The translations under genes and the position numbers were made by a program. From assembly GCA_963730225.1 (NCBI GenBank), contig CAVSQX010000003.1, forward strand, positions 62,001-126,000: 64,000 nt of DNA, read 5' to 3'. Shown here piece after piece: positions 1-9,322 of this stretch (positions are counted from its first letter, which is position 1; every line of letters starts with the position of its first letter). The DNA comes from CAVSQX01 sp963730225 (GTDB taxonomy: Bacteria; Planctomycetota; Phycisphaerae; Tepidisphaerales; Tepidisphaeraceae). The notes beneath the pieces were generated by a model. The model saw only the letters and a list, made by a program, of their open reading frames with translations, made no database searches and was not told the origin of the DNA.

Positions 1-2
1 AT

Positions 3-1025
3 TACACCAATCTGTACGCGGCGTTTATTCCGCTGTCGGCGTCGGGGGGTGGACTTACGCCGGCGGAAGCAGAGCCCGCCGTTGGCAGGCCGATTTGGTA
101 TTTCCACGGAAACGCTGATACGACAGTCACCGTGGATACGTCGAGGGACACGGTGAATAATATACTTGCCGACGAAGGCCAGCCGCCATTGACCAGTTGG
201 GCTTCAGCGTCGGTTCCGACGTTCAATTTCTCCTACAACAATCTACACTACACGGAGTACAACGGCGCTGGTCATGACAACACCGTCTGGAACGATGGTG
301 CATACGCCGACGCAGATATGTACAATTGGATGTTGGCGCAGAGCAATCCAATCAAGACACCCGGGCCGGGCCAAACCATCTACATCAACTTCTCGCAAGA
401 CCTGCTTCCAACCCAGACGGACGGCGAAGGAAGGATGTGGAATAATGCCGGGTCGGGCGTGAATAGCGGGTATGTGGATCCGATAACGTTAGCTGTTACC
501 GTGCCGTTTGCGGTTGATTCCACCGGTGCTCGTACCACCGTCCAGATGGCGGTAAGCAAGACCTTTTTCAACGAGACCACTAAATATCCGAGCCAGAGCA
601 CCGTGTACGACTCCTTCGTCGCCCAGAGCTACTGGGAGGTGGGGAGTTTCAGCAACCCATCGGGAAATCCCGGGCAACTTACGTTTTCCGGTTTGACGCC
701 GTTCGGTGTGTATAACATGCAGATACTCGCTTCCATTGCGGACAATTACAGCAGTAAGGGATACTATGGCGACTATTCAGCAGGGGGCGTCTCGGAAATC
801 TTTAACGGGGCAAATCTCGGCGGGACTTTTGATTTGAATGACGTCACTGCCGACGCATCGGGCGACCTGGTGCTTTCGGTAACGGCGGTCGACGGCTCGA
901 ACTTTGCCGTGATCAATGCTCTGACGCTGAACCCCATCGCCGTGCCGGAACCATCAACGGCAGCTCTGGTCGTGATAGGCAGTGGCTTGCTGACGCTGCG
1001 CCGACGGAGGCAGTTGCCGAGGTAG
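3..1025 (+). CDS. Secreted esterase with PEP-CTERM tail, 5'-truncated by the window edge
   Basis: The frame is open from base 3 without a needed start, so the gene begins outside the window; a GTG at 132 is internal. The visible N-terminal part is the end of an alpha/beta-hydrolase of the feruloyl-esterase/PHB-depolymerase type: IWYFHGNADTTV supplies the expected catalytic Asp and YNGAGHDNTVWN the catalytic His. A beta-rich domain of unknown role follows (about codons 115-310). The C-terminus is VPEPSTAA, a hydrophobic helix and RRRR, the PEP-CTERM sorting signal cleaved by exosortase, so the enzyme should be exported and surface-retained. The nucleophile Ser is not in view. A role in removing acyl groups from polysaccharide is inferred from the neighbours. 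Confidence 0.8.
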   Translation, partial: YTNLYAAFIPLSASGGGLTPAEAEPAVGRPIWYFHGNADTTVTVDTSRDTVNNILADEGQPPLTSWASASVPTFNFSYNNLHYTEYNGAGHDNTVWNDGAYADADMYNWMLAQSNPIKTPGPGQTIYINFSQDLLPTQTDGEGRMWNNAGSGVNSGYVDPITLAVTVPFAVDSTGARTTVQMAVSKTFFNETTKYPSQSTVYDSFVAQSYWEVGSFSNPSGNPGQLTFSGLTPFGVYNMQILASIADNYSSKGYYGDYSAGGVSEIFNGANLGGTFDLNDVTADASGDLVLSVTAVDGSNFAVINALTLNPIAVPEPSTAALVVIGSGLLTLRRRRQLPR

Positions 1026-1173
1026 TGCACTGTCAGAAGTGCTCGAGAAGTGCCGGCAACCTCTCAAGGCGGCAAAGGATTAAGCGGAGATGCGAGGTCG
1101 GCTGGTTGGGGCTCCGCCCAGGCATCCAACCAAGGGAGTTCGAACGGGCTTCGTGCCGGCGAAATGTGGGCAA

Positions 1174-2385
1174 TCAAGACTTTGGCCAACCAAAATCTGG
1201 GACCTTCATCGTCTCCCCATCACGTTTGGCGGATTCGTGAGCCACGATCCCCGGCGCGTTGTACCGTGCCGCCTGCCAAACGTGATTCGGGGGTAGCGTG
1301 GCGTTGACCACGGCGATGATGAAGTCATCCGTCAGAAGTTGGTGAGATCCGTCGTGGCCGTTTGGCATTCCGTCGAACGATCTTGGCAGTCGTTGGCGCA
1401 CCCGCTCATGAGCTTTGGCAAAACCGCTGACGAAGTCTCGCTGCTCCAGCGGCTCGGGGGTGGAGGATGCTTTTCGCTTCTCCCAATTTGCCACTGAAAT
1501 GTTGCGAGTCCTAAGGTCTGCCGTCAGGTCTACCGACTGCCCGCCATGAGTGACAAAGCCGGCGGCGTTGAACTGCTCTTCGAACGCCGCCTCTGTTCCC
1601 ACAAGGCTCATACGGACACACCGCCCGGTACCGATCGCGCAACGGCGAAATTCGTTGATCCTGAGTACGCCTCCATCACTTGTGCGCATGAGGGCTGTTT
1701 CATTACTGAAAACGTTATCCCAGTTGTTGGACCCAGCGCGAAAAATGCCGTCCGCATGCTGATCGATGGTACCCAAGCAAGATACCTGAGTTGCTCGGGC
1801 GCCGGTTACCGAAAGAATCATCGCCACCGAGTGCGTTGGATAGAGCATCGGTGGATAACCTGCCGTCCGCTTCCAGTCTGGGCCGCCACTGTATTGGTAG
1901 GCTTCATAGAATCCGTGAGCCATATCATGAAGATACTCGCCTTCCCCATAGACGAATCTACCAAATGCTCCCGTTTCGAATATCTCGCGGCAATAGACAG
2001 TGGCAGCGTAATAGTAGCTGGTCTCGCCAAGCATGAAGATTAACCCCGTTCTCTGCACGGTTTCGACCAAGTCCTGCAATTCATCCAGGCTCGTCGCAGC
2101 CGGCACCGCGCAATATACGTGCTTGCCGGCGCGTAGTGCTTGCAACGCCAAGGGGGCGTGGGTCCACCGTGGTGTGAAAATCGCAATCGCATCGACGTTA
2201 CTATCCAGCATGGCCTCGAATGACTCAAAAACGGTTGCCAACCGGAAGCGACGGGCCATCAAGTCGCTGCGATCTCGAATAATGTCGGTAACCGATACGT
2301 CGGTTACGGCCGGATGGGCTTGGAATAGAGGAATGAAACAGGGAGCGAATTGGCCTGCGCCAACAATACCGATTCTGATGCCCAT
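1174..2385 (-). CDS. Gfo/Idh/MocA-family oxidoreductase
   Basis: The N-terminal Rossmann fold begins IRIGIVGAGQFA, giving the GxGxxA dinucleotide motif. The rest matches the Gfo/Idh/MocA family of NAD(P)-dependent sugar or sugar-acid dehydrogenases in length (about 400 residues) and layout. The usual EKP motif near residue 100 appears as CAVPAA, so the catalytic Lys of that loop is missing and activity may differ from typical members. I prefer the ATG at 2385, directly before the Rossmann strand; a GTG at 2403 would add six residues. It runs on the same strand as the BNR_4 gene upstream, but 369 bases separate them and carry a candidate LacI operator. The substrate is unknown. Confidence 0.8.
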   Translation of the reverse strand: MGIRIGIVGAGQFAPCFIPLFQAHPAVTDVSVTDIIRDRSDLMARRFRLATVFESFEAMLDSNVDAIAIFTPRWTHAPLALQALRAGKHVYCAVPAATSLDELQDLVETVQRTGLIFMLGETSYYYAATVYCREIFETGAFGRFVYGEGEYLHDMAHGFYEAYQYSGGPDWKRTAGYPPMLYPTHSVAMILSVTGARATQVSCLGTIDQHADGIFRAGSNNWDNVFSNETALMRTSDGGVLRINEFRRCAIGTGRCVRMSLVGTEAAFEEQFNAAGFVTHGGQSVDLTADLRTRNISVANWEKRKASSTPEPLEQRDFVSGFAKAHERVRQRLPRSFDGMPNGHDGSHQLLTDDFIIAVVNATLPPNHVWQAARYNAPGIVAHESAKRDGETMKVPDFGWPKS

Positions 2386-2588
2386 AGGTTTTCTCGACGT
2401 CACGGCAGGCTCGCGCGGAACCTTGAGCCAGCAAGCACTGCGACAGTGGATGCTATGTGCAGTTACCTTTGCTGAGGTCGTTGTCCGTCAACCAAGTCCG
2501 CCGATCAGTCCAAAACGAGCTACAGTTATTCCGTAAGGGGACTTTTGCTCGAACCCAAACTGTAGAATTCAAGCCGAGAGAAATACTA

Positions 2589-2601
2589 CGCAACTGTTGT
2601 A
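2589..2601. promoter_or_regulatory. Candidate LacI operator CAACTGTTG
   Basis: The perfect odd-centred palindrome CAACTGTTG lies at 2591-2599 in the context ACGCAACTGTTGTAATCG. It is in the 369-base gap upstream of the oxidoreductase gene that starts at 2385. Five other close copies in this window all lie in front of genes, two of them in front of LacI genes. The same gap also holds an inverted repeat GAAAAATG/CATTTTTC (2643-2650 and 2661-2668), which could be a weak terminator for the BNR_4 gene. Confidence 0.55.
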
Positions 2602-2754
2602 ATCGTATGGGTAATCGAGTCGATATGTCAATAGGAAAGCCTGAAAAATGGGGCTTCGTTCATTTTTCCATAGCCGACAAGCAATCGGTTTGGATCGATA
2701 GCGGCGGCCCGCACATTCATCGCGGCCAGCGTTTTCTTCCGCGAGCACAACGCT

Positions 2755-4038
2755 CTAATCCCGCAGCCGAACTAATTGCAGCATCGTAGGCGCAGGCAAC
2801 GGCTCTGTTCGTGGTTGATCCTTATTTGGCGGGAGCGTTTCCCACCTAAGCAGGTACTTTTCTCCTTTTTGCGGGATACCCAAATCGTTGGCCCAGTGGA
2901 CCACCATATTCGGAAAGTCGGACTGGACGGTGTCTAGCTCGCAAAGTGCTTGCAACGTTGGTACGTTGCTCAGCACTCGAAATTCACTCTCGTCAAGTTT
3001 CCAGACTCCGGCGCCATATTTTAGATGCCAGTATTCCTGATAAAGGGCGCCTGCGGCCGCCAAATGCACCGGAAACACCCTAATTTCAGGAATCAGCGAG
3101 CCATAACCACCGATTTCCCAGCGATAATCCCAATGAGAAGTCTGGTAATGCCGCCACCGCCCTTTCTCCCGACGGGCGTTGAATATCTGGGTGCGATGAT
3201 CAGTATCATCTTTGTGATAGCTGATTACGGCTCGATTATGCCGGTCAAAGCCCACATGCACATTACCGTTCATAATCCCGCTTCCGCAGGTAACCGGATC
3301 GACGATTTCGCCGGTTCCTGGAATTATGGGTAGTTTCAAGATATCGCCTGCGCTGGTTTCCCAGCGAACGAGATCTTTTGAGCGGGCATAGCTTAGCGTG
3401 TGGTTTGTGCGAGCGTCGGGCGTGTCGCGCCACACCCAAACAAGATGGAAGTATCCATCGGGACCAAGCTTGGGAGGGGCCGAATAGGCGCTCATTGGCG
3501 GGCGATGATGACGGCCGTCCAGCAATGGTACAGCAAGCAAGCGAAGCCATTTGCGGGCGGATTCATCGTATACATTGCCGATGTCCGCTCCATCGCCGGA
3601 GCTTCCGTCCCGATAGAAGAAGACCAGCTTCCCATCGACATTCTTCAAGAACCTGGGATATGTGCATGCATCCTCATGGTCGCCCACCATGTGACGATGC
3701 CGAACGAGCGTTGATGCGTCGCCGCGGATCGTCGTTCGGAAGTAGATAAGCGGCACAACATGCATGTTGGCGGCCAGGTGAATTTGGCCGTCTGCGTCCA
3801 CGGCCATGACCACATAATTATGTGAATCCCAACCGACTGAAACAGGTAATGACGTGAACCTCCACTGGTGCGAACCCAGGGTGCGCTGCGCGACCTTCAA
3901 CTGCCTTTGTGCATCATAATATGACACGTATTGCTGATCCGCGTGTGTAAGTAACGCGAAACGAAGCGGATGGCCCGCCCATACCCGTGCAACATCCAAT
4001 ACGTCCTCAACCGCGGTGCTTGTCTGAGGGCCTGACAT
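2755..4038 (-). CDS. BNR_4-family beta-propeller protein (possible polysaccharide lyase or glycosidase)
   Basis: This 427-residue protein has the pattern of the BNR repeat-containing family (PF15892-like): repeated beta-propeller blades, a GRHHRPPMSAY segment, and the family signature HLVWVWRDTPDARTNHTLSY followed by ARSKDLVRWE. Related propellers include polysaccharide lyases and sialidase-like proteins, and the His/Tyr-rich centre would suit a lyase. No signal peptide is evident from the ATG at 4038, so it may act inside the cell or be exported by an unseen route. It lies downstream of a LacI gene on the same strand with a 345-base gap. The enzyme activity cannot be assigned from sequence alone. 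Confidence 0.75.
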   Translation of the reverse strand: MSGPQTSTAVEDVLDVARVWAGHPLRFALLTHADQQYVSYYDAQRQLKVAQRTLGSHQWRFTSLPVSVGWDSHNYVVMAVDADGQIHLAANMHVVPLIYFRTTIRGDASTLVRHRHMVGDHEDACTYPRFLKNVDGKLVFFYRDGSSGDGADIGNVYDESARKWLRLLAVPLLDGRHHRPPMSAYSAPPKLGPDGYFHLVWVWRDTPDARTNHTLSYARSKDLVRWETSAGDILKLPIIPGTGEIVDPVTCGSGIMNGNVHVGFDRHNRAVISYHKDDTDHRTQIFNARREKGRWRHYQTSHWDYRWEIGGYGSLIPEIRVFPVHLAAAGALYQEYWHLKYGAGVWKLDESEFRVLSNVPTLQALCELDTVQSDFPNMVVHWANDLGIPQKGEKYLLRWETLPPNKDQPRTEPLPAPTMLQLVRLRD

Positions 4039-4312
4039 AATGTGGCAATAAGGGGCTGCGAGGCATTGAGGCCGGAAGGCGACCGGGAACTTCCCAATCG
4101 GCGAGTGAATTCAAGAATACGAAGAGTCTAACGCATCGCCGATCAGAGGCAAGGTCCGCATTTCGCGATTGGCGCCCACGCAGGGCGATGGGAGATGGCG
4201 CTTTCGTAGAGCCGGCCATTCAGATCTGTGTCAATTCTCATATCTTGCTGGCATTGGCCGAATGCCGACGCTTCGCGACGGAACCTGATATGGCCTATCA
4301 CACCATTTGCAT

Positions 4313-4324
4313 GAGCTACTATTG
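4313..4324. promoter_or_regulatory. Degenerate LacI operator-like site in the 4039-4383 gap
   Basis: GAGCTACTATTG at 4313-4324 differs by one base from GAGCAACTATTG found between the divergent glycosidase genes near 35380. It sits about 280 bases upstream of the BNR_4 start. The core palindrome is broken (CTACTATTG), so this is a weak match. I see nothing else in the 345-base gap between the BNR_4 and LacI genes. Confidence 0.3.
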
Positions 4325-4383
4325 CCACGCGACCGCACCATCGTCGCCAGCGACGGCAATTAATTGTTCTGGTCGGAGGCCTT

Positions 4384-5370
4384 TCAAGCGTCGGTTACCG
4401 GAAGGGTCGCAACGGATTCTCGTTCAATCAGCCGATTCTTCAGTACGACCCGCGCTGGTTGGCTTGAGCCTTCATTGATTTGCCCGAGCAGCAGATCGAC
4501 GCTGGCACTGGTAAGTTCATCCAGGGGCTGCTGAATGGTCGTCAGCGGCGGCGAAATGAATTGCGAGACCCGGGATGACTCCATTCCGATGACCGAGACA
4601 TCCGCCGGCACCCGCAAATTCAGAACATCACGCAGGATATACAACGCCTCGATTCCCAGGCTTTCGTTGGCAATGAACAATCCTGTGGGGCCCATGCCCA
4701 TAAGCCGGCGGAGTTGGCCATAAATCGGTTGGTGATCGGTGTACGCAACGAGCTGCTCGTCGACATTCAAGCCTAGCGCTTTTGATCGTTCAAGAAATCC
4801 ACCGACCCGCTGGCGTGAACCCCAGTTTTCCCGCTCTTCGCACAGCATAGCCATGCGGCGGTGGCCTTTGCCGTGCAGATAATCCACGGCCATCTCGCCG
4901 TCTGCGTGATGATCAGTCGCCACTGCCGAAAATTCCGGAACGTCCATTCGATTGAGGGTGACGATTGGAACATCTTTCAAACCGCGAAGGATACCGATGG
5001 TCTGATCATCCCATGCCAACGCCAAGACGCCATCGACGTGGCAATCATGCAAGCGATTCAAGTTCTGTTCGGTGAATAATGCTACGGCGACCTCTTTTCC
5101 CGACAGCACACCAACCAGGCTGCTTAGAACCAAAGGTATGAATCCGACGGTGGAATTTGCGTAATGCTGGCGATCCATGACCAATGCAAGCGTGGTTTGC
5201 CGGGCCGTCATTCGGGGACGAAATCCGGCAGCTCTCGCGCTGGCCAAGACTTTGCGTCGGGTCGCCGGCGCGATGCGGCCGCGGTGATTCAGAACCCGGC
5301 TTACCGTGCTCGGAGAGACGCCGAGGTCGGTGGCGAGATCATAGATGGATTGCTTTGGCTTGGTGCTCAT
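4384..5370 (-). CDS. LacI-family transcriptional regulator, copy 1
   Basis: The 328-residue protein has a LacI-type helix-turn-helix (residues 8-33, VSPSTVSRVLNHRG) and a periplasmic-binding-protein-like effector domain. By hand count it differs from the LacI protein at 25501 at only 38 positions (about 88% identity), with the recognition helix unchanged. The hinge reads FRPRMTARQTT: the Leu that in PurR and LacI inserts at the central CpG of the operator is replaced by Thr59. This fits a target without a central CpG, such as CAACTGTTG. A near match, CAATTGTTG, lies upstream at 5658-5666, suggesting autoregulation. The ligand is presumably a sugar released by the nearby enzymes. Confidence 0.92.
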   Translation of the reverse strand: MSTKPKQSIYDLATDLGVSPSTVSRVLNHRGRIAPATRRKVLASARAAGFRPRMTARQTTLALVMDRQHYANSTVGFIPLVLSSLVGVLSGKEVAVALFTEQNLNRLHDCHVDGVLALAWDDQTIGILRGLKDVPIVTLNRMDVPEFSAVATDHHADGEMAVDYLHGKGHRRMAMLCEERENWGSRQRVGGFLERSKALGLNVDEQLVAYTDHQPIYGQLRRLMGMGPTGLFIANESLGIEALYILRDVLNLRVPADVSVIGMESSRVSQFISPPLTTIQQPLDELTSASVDLLLGQINEGSSQPARVVLKNRLIERESVATLPVTDA

Positions 5371-5924
5371 AAAGGAACCGAATAGGATTCAGGGCTACCC
5401 AAATTGGATCGCGACGTCGTATGGCGGGAGTTGAACCAGATAACGCACGCAATTTGCATTTGGCTGGTCTTTGCCATCAACCGCGAACGACCTCGTCGCG
5501 GCCATATCCTAGTCGAAAGCACATTCCGAGCATACACAACAATTTTACAGTATTATACAGAATTGAGGGCGCGTCAAAAAGTGGGTGTTTGGCTTCTCAA
5601 GGAAAGCACTACTGCGGGGGCGGTACTCGATTTGGCGGCATTTTGCACAACAAAACGCAATTGTTGTTATCGGACGTTTGATTGTTTGTGATACGAGCGG
5701 ATGAGCGACGGAAGCAAGCAACGAATCATCCGTTAGTCGTTCTGCCATAATTCGTAACGTTCAGCGCTCCAGAATACGGCGATTAATGCGAGGCTGCCAT
5801 GGCATCCGGATGACCTCGCGCCCGAACTCCCTCAACGCCTGATCTGCTTCCCGAAGAGCTGTTCCAGGGTTAATGCAAATCGTCTCAACGATGGTACATC
5901 ATCCCGCCGGCTGAATTTCATGTT
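5371..5924. other. Intergenic region without a convincing gene
   Basis: This 554-base stretch separates LacI copy 1 from the end of the HEAT-repeat gene. Apart from the operator-like sites at 5537 and 5656 it holds AT-rich runs. A 46-codon open frame on the minus strand (5761-5898) would encode a basic tail ending RRILER, but it has no start codon in a good place and no family I recognise. Confidence 0.5.
5656..5669. promoter_or_regulatory. Candidate LacI operator (CAATTGTTG)
   Basis: CGCAATTGTTGTTA resembles the site at 2589 (CGCAACTGTTGTAA), with one change in the nine-base core. It is about 290 bases upstream of LacI copy 1. A further half-like match, CAACAATTT, is at 5537-5545, nearer the gene. 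Together they could serve autoregulation. Confidence 0.4.
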
Positions 5925-7649
5925 CTAATGCTGGTTTGATATATCCTGGATCGATAAATCCACCTTCATGATGTAAGGGCGTGGAACGAAGGGTGTGTTC
6001 CTGCCGCTAAAAAAGTCATAAGCGTAGTGAGCCATCCATCGGCTGTTATTGTCACGTCCGATGTCGGAATCATTATCCCAATTCTTCAGGAAATCCTTGG
6101 CGCTGGCGTCGTTCATATTGACCATCGCTTTGAAGCTTTCGAAAACTGCGGCGGGGCTCTGCTCTGGATTTTGGTAGATTTCCTCCACCAGAGAAGCGGC
6201 GTGGCTACGCGGCCCCGCGGTCATTCCGATCGCCCAGATGGCTGGAACGCGAAATTGATCGGGTGCATTGGTTGGAGAGAAAGGATTGTTGGGAATCATC
6301 GGCTCAGCCAGCGCGATGATGGACGTGTAACCGATTCGCCCAGCCAGAAGAATTGCGGCCGCCTGCGCGTCGATCTCAGTGGATGTCACTTGTGTTGTCC
6401 TCTTCCCTCGCTGCAAAATCCGAAGGATGTACGGCCCGGTAATTTCTGCGGGCGATGCGAGGTTATAGAGCGACTTTGCGGCCTGATCGACCACGCCCCA
6501 GTCTGCATCGTCCAAAAGCGCGATGTGCAGTCCGAGGGAAGCGTTGGACGCGTACGCGCCCAGGAGAAACGAACCGTCTTCCCTGCGGCGCGGATTGGGG
6601 TCGGACAGCATCGCCTCGGCGATGGGAATGACCGGCCCGCCGGCAACGGCCAGAGCTTGACGCGCGGCCAGGTGCAACGGCTCGTAGGAGTCAGCGAGCT
6701 GAACGCAAAGCTCGTCGATGGCCGCCGGAGTCGGAGCGATCTGGAGCACGCGGGCGGACGCCTCGCGCACCGTGGGATCGGGGTCGTCCAAACCGGCGAT
6801 CGCAAGGGACTGTTGGGATTGCACCGTTGCCGTTCCTGGCAGGGCCAGCATCGCCTGGCGGCGAACGGTGGGGCACGAATCTTTTAACATCGCCGCAATC
6901 GAGTCTTGGTATTGGGCGGAGTTCATCTGTCCCAACGCCCGAATTGCTGCCGCGCGGATTACGGGGTCGGCCTGTAACATGGATGCAAGCACGCTGCCGT
7001 GACGGACCGCGCGCATGCGTCCGAGGGCGGCGGCTGCGAAGGGCTTGAATTCATCCGGCCATTGCGGAATTGAATCGGCGATGTGATCGGCCTGCCGGGG
7101 CGTCGTAACAACGTCGAGGGCGGCCATGCGGACAAGCTCGGCGCGATCATCGAGTGCGCGTGTAATGGCGGAACTGGCGCCCAGGGCGGCGAGAGTAAGC
7201 ACAGCTTCGCGCCGAACGTTGGAGTCGGGATCGTTCAGCATCGCGGCGATGCGCTCGGTTGGCAGGGGATCGGCAATCATTCCCACGGATCGAACCGATT
7301 CGGCTCGAACGTTGGGATCCGGATCGCTTAGTGCGATCAGGAGATAGCTCAGCGCGTCCTTCCCGCAATGGCCCAGTTCCCGGGCGTAAATAACACGTTC
7401 GGGGCCCCGCTCATTTTGGAATTGCTTTCCGAGCAGTTCGATCGACCGTGCAGAAACCCCCAACTGAACGGGCTGTGGAGGAATAGACTGACCCTGAATC
7501 CCAAAGGGAAGAAATGCGACGCGCGGAACGGAAGGCGCTGTCGTCGGCGCGGCGACAACCATACGGGAAAACTCAAAAGCAAACAGCAAACGCCACAAAA
7601 ATTGGCTGCGAAAAGAGCGGCGAATAAAAACCGGTGGCGAGGCAAACAT
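5925..7649 (-). CDS. Exported HEAT-repeat protein
   Basis: The start at 7649 lies ten bases after the permease stop and gives a 574-residue protein; a longer frame from 7751 would run far into the permease gene. Residues 1-33 look like a signal peptide (basic start, hydrophobic stretch, VVAAP). The body contains many HEAT/PBS-type helical repeats with the pattern DPDPNVRAESVRSVG, DPDSNVRREAVLTLA, DPDPTVREASARVL (about residues 80-420). Such repeats serve protein-protein contacts. It is the last gene of a run that includes an ABC-2 exporter, so it may be an outer partner of that machine. The precise role is unknown. Confidence 0.8.
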   Translation of the reverse strand: MFASPPVFIRRSFRSQFLWRLLFAFEFSRMVVAAPTTAPSVPRVAFLPFGIQGQSIPPQPVQLGVSARSIELLGKQFQNERGPERVIYARELGHCGKDALSYLLIALSDPDPNVRAESVRSVGMIADPLPTERIAAMLNDPDSNVRREAVLTLAALGASSAITRALDDRAELVRMAALDVVTTPRQADHIADSIPQWPDEFKPFAAAALGRMRAVRHGSVLASMLQADPVIRAAAIRALGQMNSAQYQDSIAAMLKDSCPTVRRQAMLALPGTATVQSQQSLAIAGLDDPDPTVREASARVLQIAPTPAAIDELCVQLADSYEPLHLAARQALAVAGGPVIPIAEAMLSDPNPRRREDGSFLLGAYASNASLGLHIALLDDADWGVVDQAAKSLYNLASPAEITGPYILRILQRGKRTTQVTSTEIDAQAAAILLAGRIGYTSIIALAEPMIPNNPFSPTNAPDQFRVPAIWAIGMTAGPRSHAASLVEEIYQNPEQSPAAVFESFKAMVNMNDASAKDFLKNWDNDSDIGRDNNSRWMAHYAYDFFSGRNTPFVPRPYIMKVDLSIQDISNQH

Positions 7650-7659
7650 GGTGAGCGTT

Positions 7660-9300
7660 TCATCCTCGTCGGAGCAGGAACGCCAATCGGAGGCGCGACA
7701 ATGCCAGCAGCACGATCGACAGCCCGGCGAGCAGGAACTCGTGTGGGACAAGGACAGACCTCGTCGAAGCGGCGGTGCTTGTCGACTCTGAAAGTGACGT
7801 CACATTTGCGGGCGCTATGCGGAGCGCCGTCAGTAAGGGACTCGGCAGCGAGAGCCAACTTATCATGCGCGCATTATCAAGAAGTCCCGCGTCCGCCGCC
7901 CACCACGCAACGGCGGGTAGCGCGAACAGCGCTGTAACGAGAATATAGGCCACAACGGTGGCGCGTGCAGAGCTATGTGTGAAAGCTGAACAGGTTATAC
8001 CGAGGATACAGCAAAAGACCATCGCCAGCAGAATGACTGGTAATACCGCCAGCATGTACTGGATGTACGCCGGGTTCACGAAACACACGGTTGCATAGGC
8101 GGGCAGAAGGGCGACAAGCGGCAACATTGCGGCAGCGCAGGCGGGAAGGAGCTTACCCCAAAAGATCTGGCCGCCGCCCAATTGTGTGAGCCGCAGCATT
8201 TCAAATGTACCCGATTCGATTTCACTGCTAATCGAAGGCGTGGTCAAGCTGGGTGCGACGGCGGCGAGGCCAATCAATTGAAATGCCAACAGCACCTGAA
8301 AAACATATCGGAGCAAATCGGCGTGTTCGGCGCCGCTATACAGGCTCATGAGCGCAAGCAGGAGCGAGATGACGAGCATCCCGTAGAAGATTCTGACCAA
8401 TCGGGAACCACCGCGAAAGCTTCCAGTGCGCATTTCCTTGGCCAGAATCGGGTTTCCGCCACCGAAGGAGCGGCGCGGGAGCGTCTGTCTCGGGGAAAGG
8501 AGATTGTGCTCGGCTGGTGGACGGCGCAGGCGGACCACCAAAATGATCGTACAGACAAGGATAGTAAGCCCGACGAACAGGAGATAGATTTCATGCGATG
8601 GGAAATTCCCCTTTTTCACTCCGTTGAAATCTCCGGGCATGCGAGGACGAAGAAGTGAGAGCATGGCGGCAATGGGGGAGACGGCGCGGAGATCATGAAC
8701 GGCCGCCGCGGCGGGGCCGCCGAGTTGGTCGAGCAGAATCGCCGCCGGAACCAGCGCACCACCGCAAACAACCAGCACGGTAAGATAGGCCACGATCAGT
8801 GCGCCATCGGTGTGGCTGCATAGCGACGAAATTGTCAAGGACAGAACAGACAACAGAGCCGCGGTCACAATGAGGATTAGGTAGGACCATAGAAGGATAT
8901 CGGTGTTCACCGCACCACGAAAAGCCAAAAGTCCGACGAACGGCAATCCGGCGATCATGAGGAGAATGGGAAAACCGATCGCCGACATCAACTTTCCCAG
9001 TACAATTTCCAGTGGGGACATCCGCGACGCATAAATCATCTCGAAGGTGTTGGTTTCGCGCTCCGTCGTCAGGGATGCCGCCGCGACACCGGGCACGGCG
9101 AGAATCAGGACCACCGTCTGGCCGAGCATCAATCCCAGCAGCAAATCGTCCTCACTTCTGGCCGATAGCGACAGTAGCCCGCCCTGCGGCCAGGTGACCA
9201 GCAGCAGAGCGCCTAGCAGGAAGATGTACAGAAGATAGATTGCCACGACCCTTTTGAGGCGAAGAAGGCTGAGAATGTCTTTGCGAAAAACGGGGTTCAT
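7660..9300 (-). CDS. ABC-2-type transporter permease, two permease modules in one chain
   Basis: The 546-residue membrane protein has two similar halves. The first contains TTERETNTFEMIYASRMSPLEI and the second SSEIESGTFEMLRLTQLGGGQI, each followed by hydrophobic helices. This is the usual conserved cytoplasmic segment of ABC-2 exporters, so the gene is probably a fusion of two permease units giving about twelve membrane spans. The ATPase gene at 9323 is 22 bases upstream in the same direction and should form the complex with it. The substrate is not evident; such systems export lipids, polysaccharides or proteins, or act as gliding-type complexes. Confidence 0.88.
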   Translation of the reverse strand: MNPVFRKDILSLLRLKRVVAIYLLYIFLLGALLLVTWPQGGLLSLSARSEDDLLLGLMLGQTVVLILAVPGVAAASLTTERETNTFEMIYASRMSPLEIVLGKLMSAIGFPILLMIAGLPFVGLLAFRGAVNTDILLWSYLILIVTAALLSVLSLTISSLCSHTDGALIVAYLTVLVVCGGALVPAAILLDQLGGPAAAAVHDLRAVSPIAAMLSLLRPRMPGDFNGVKKGNFPSHEIYLLFVGLTILVCTIILVVRLRRPPAEHNLLSPRQTLPRRSFGGGNPILAKEMRTGSFRGGSRLVRIFYGMLVISLLLALMSLYSGAEHADLLRYVFQVLLAFQLIGLAAVAPSLTTPSISSEIESGTFEMLRLTQLGGGQIFWGKLLPACAAAMLPLVALLPAYATVCFVNPAYIQYMLAVLPVILLAMVFCCILGITCSAFTHSSARATVVAYILVTALFALPAVAWWAADAGLLDNARMISWLSLPSPLLTALRIAPANVTSLSESTSTAASTRSVLVPHEFLLAGLSIVLLALSRLRLAFLLRRG

Positions 9301-9322
9301 GGGAAGTCTGGGCCAACGCTTT

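Noticed and set aside
1090..1140. Hairpin GGTTGG/CCAACC after the PEP-CTERM esterase
   Set aside because: Six-base stem with a 16-base loop and no T-run; too weak for a terminator call.
5761..5898. 46-codon minus-strand frame with a basic C-terminal tail
   Set aside because: No start codon or ribosome site in a sensible place and no recognisable family; perhaps a gene remnant.
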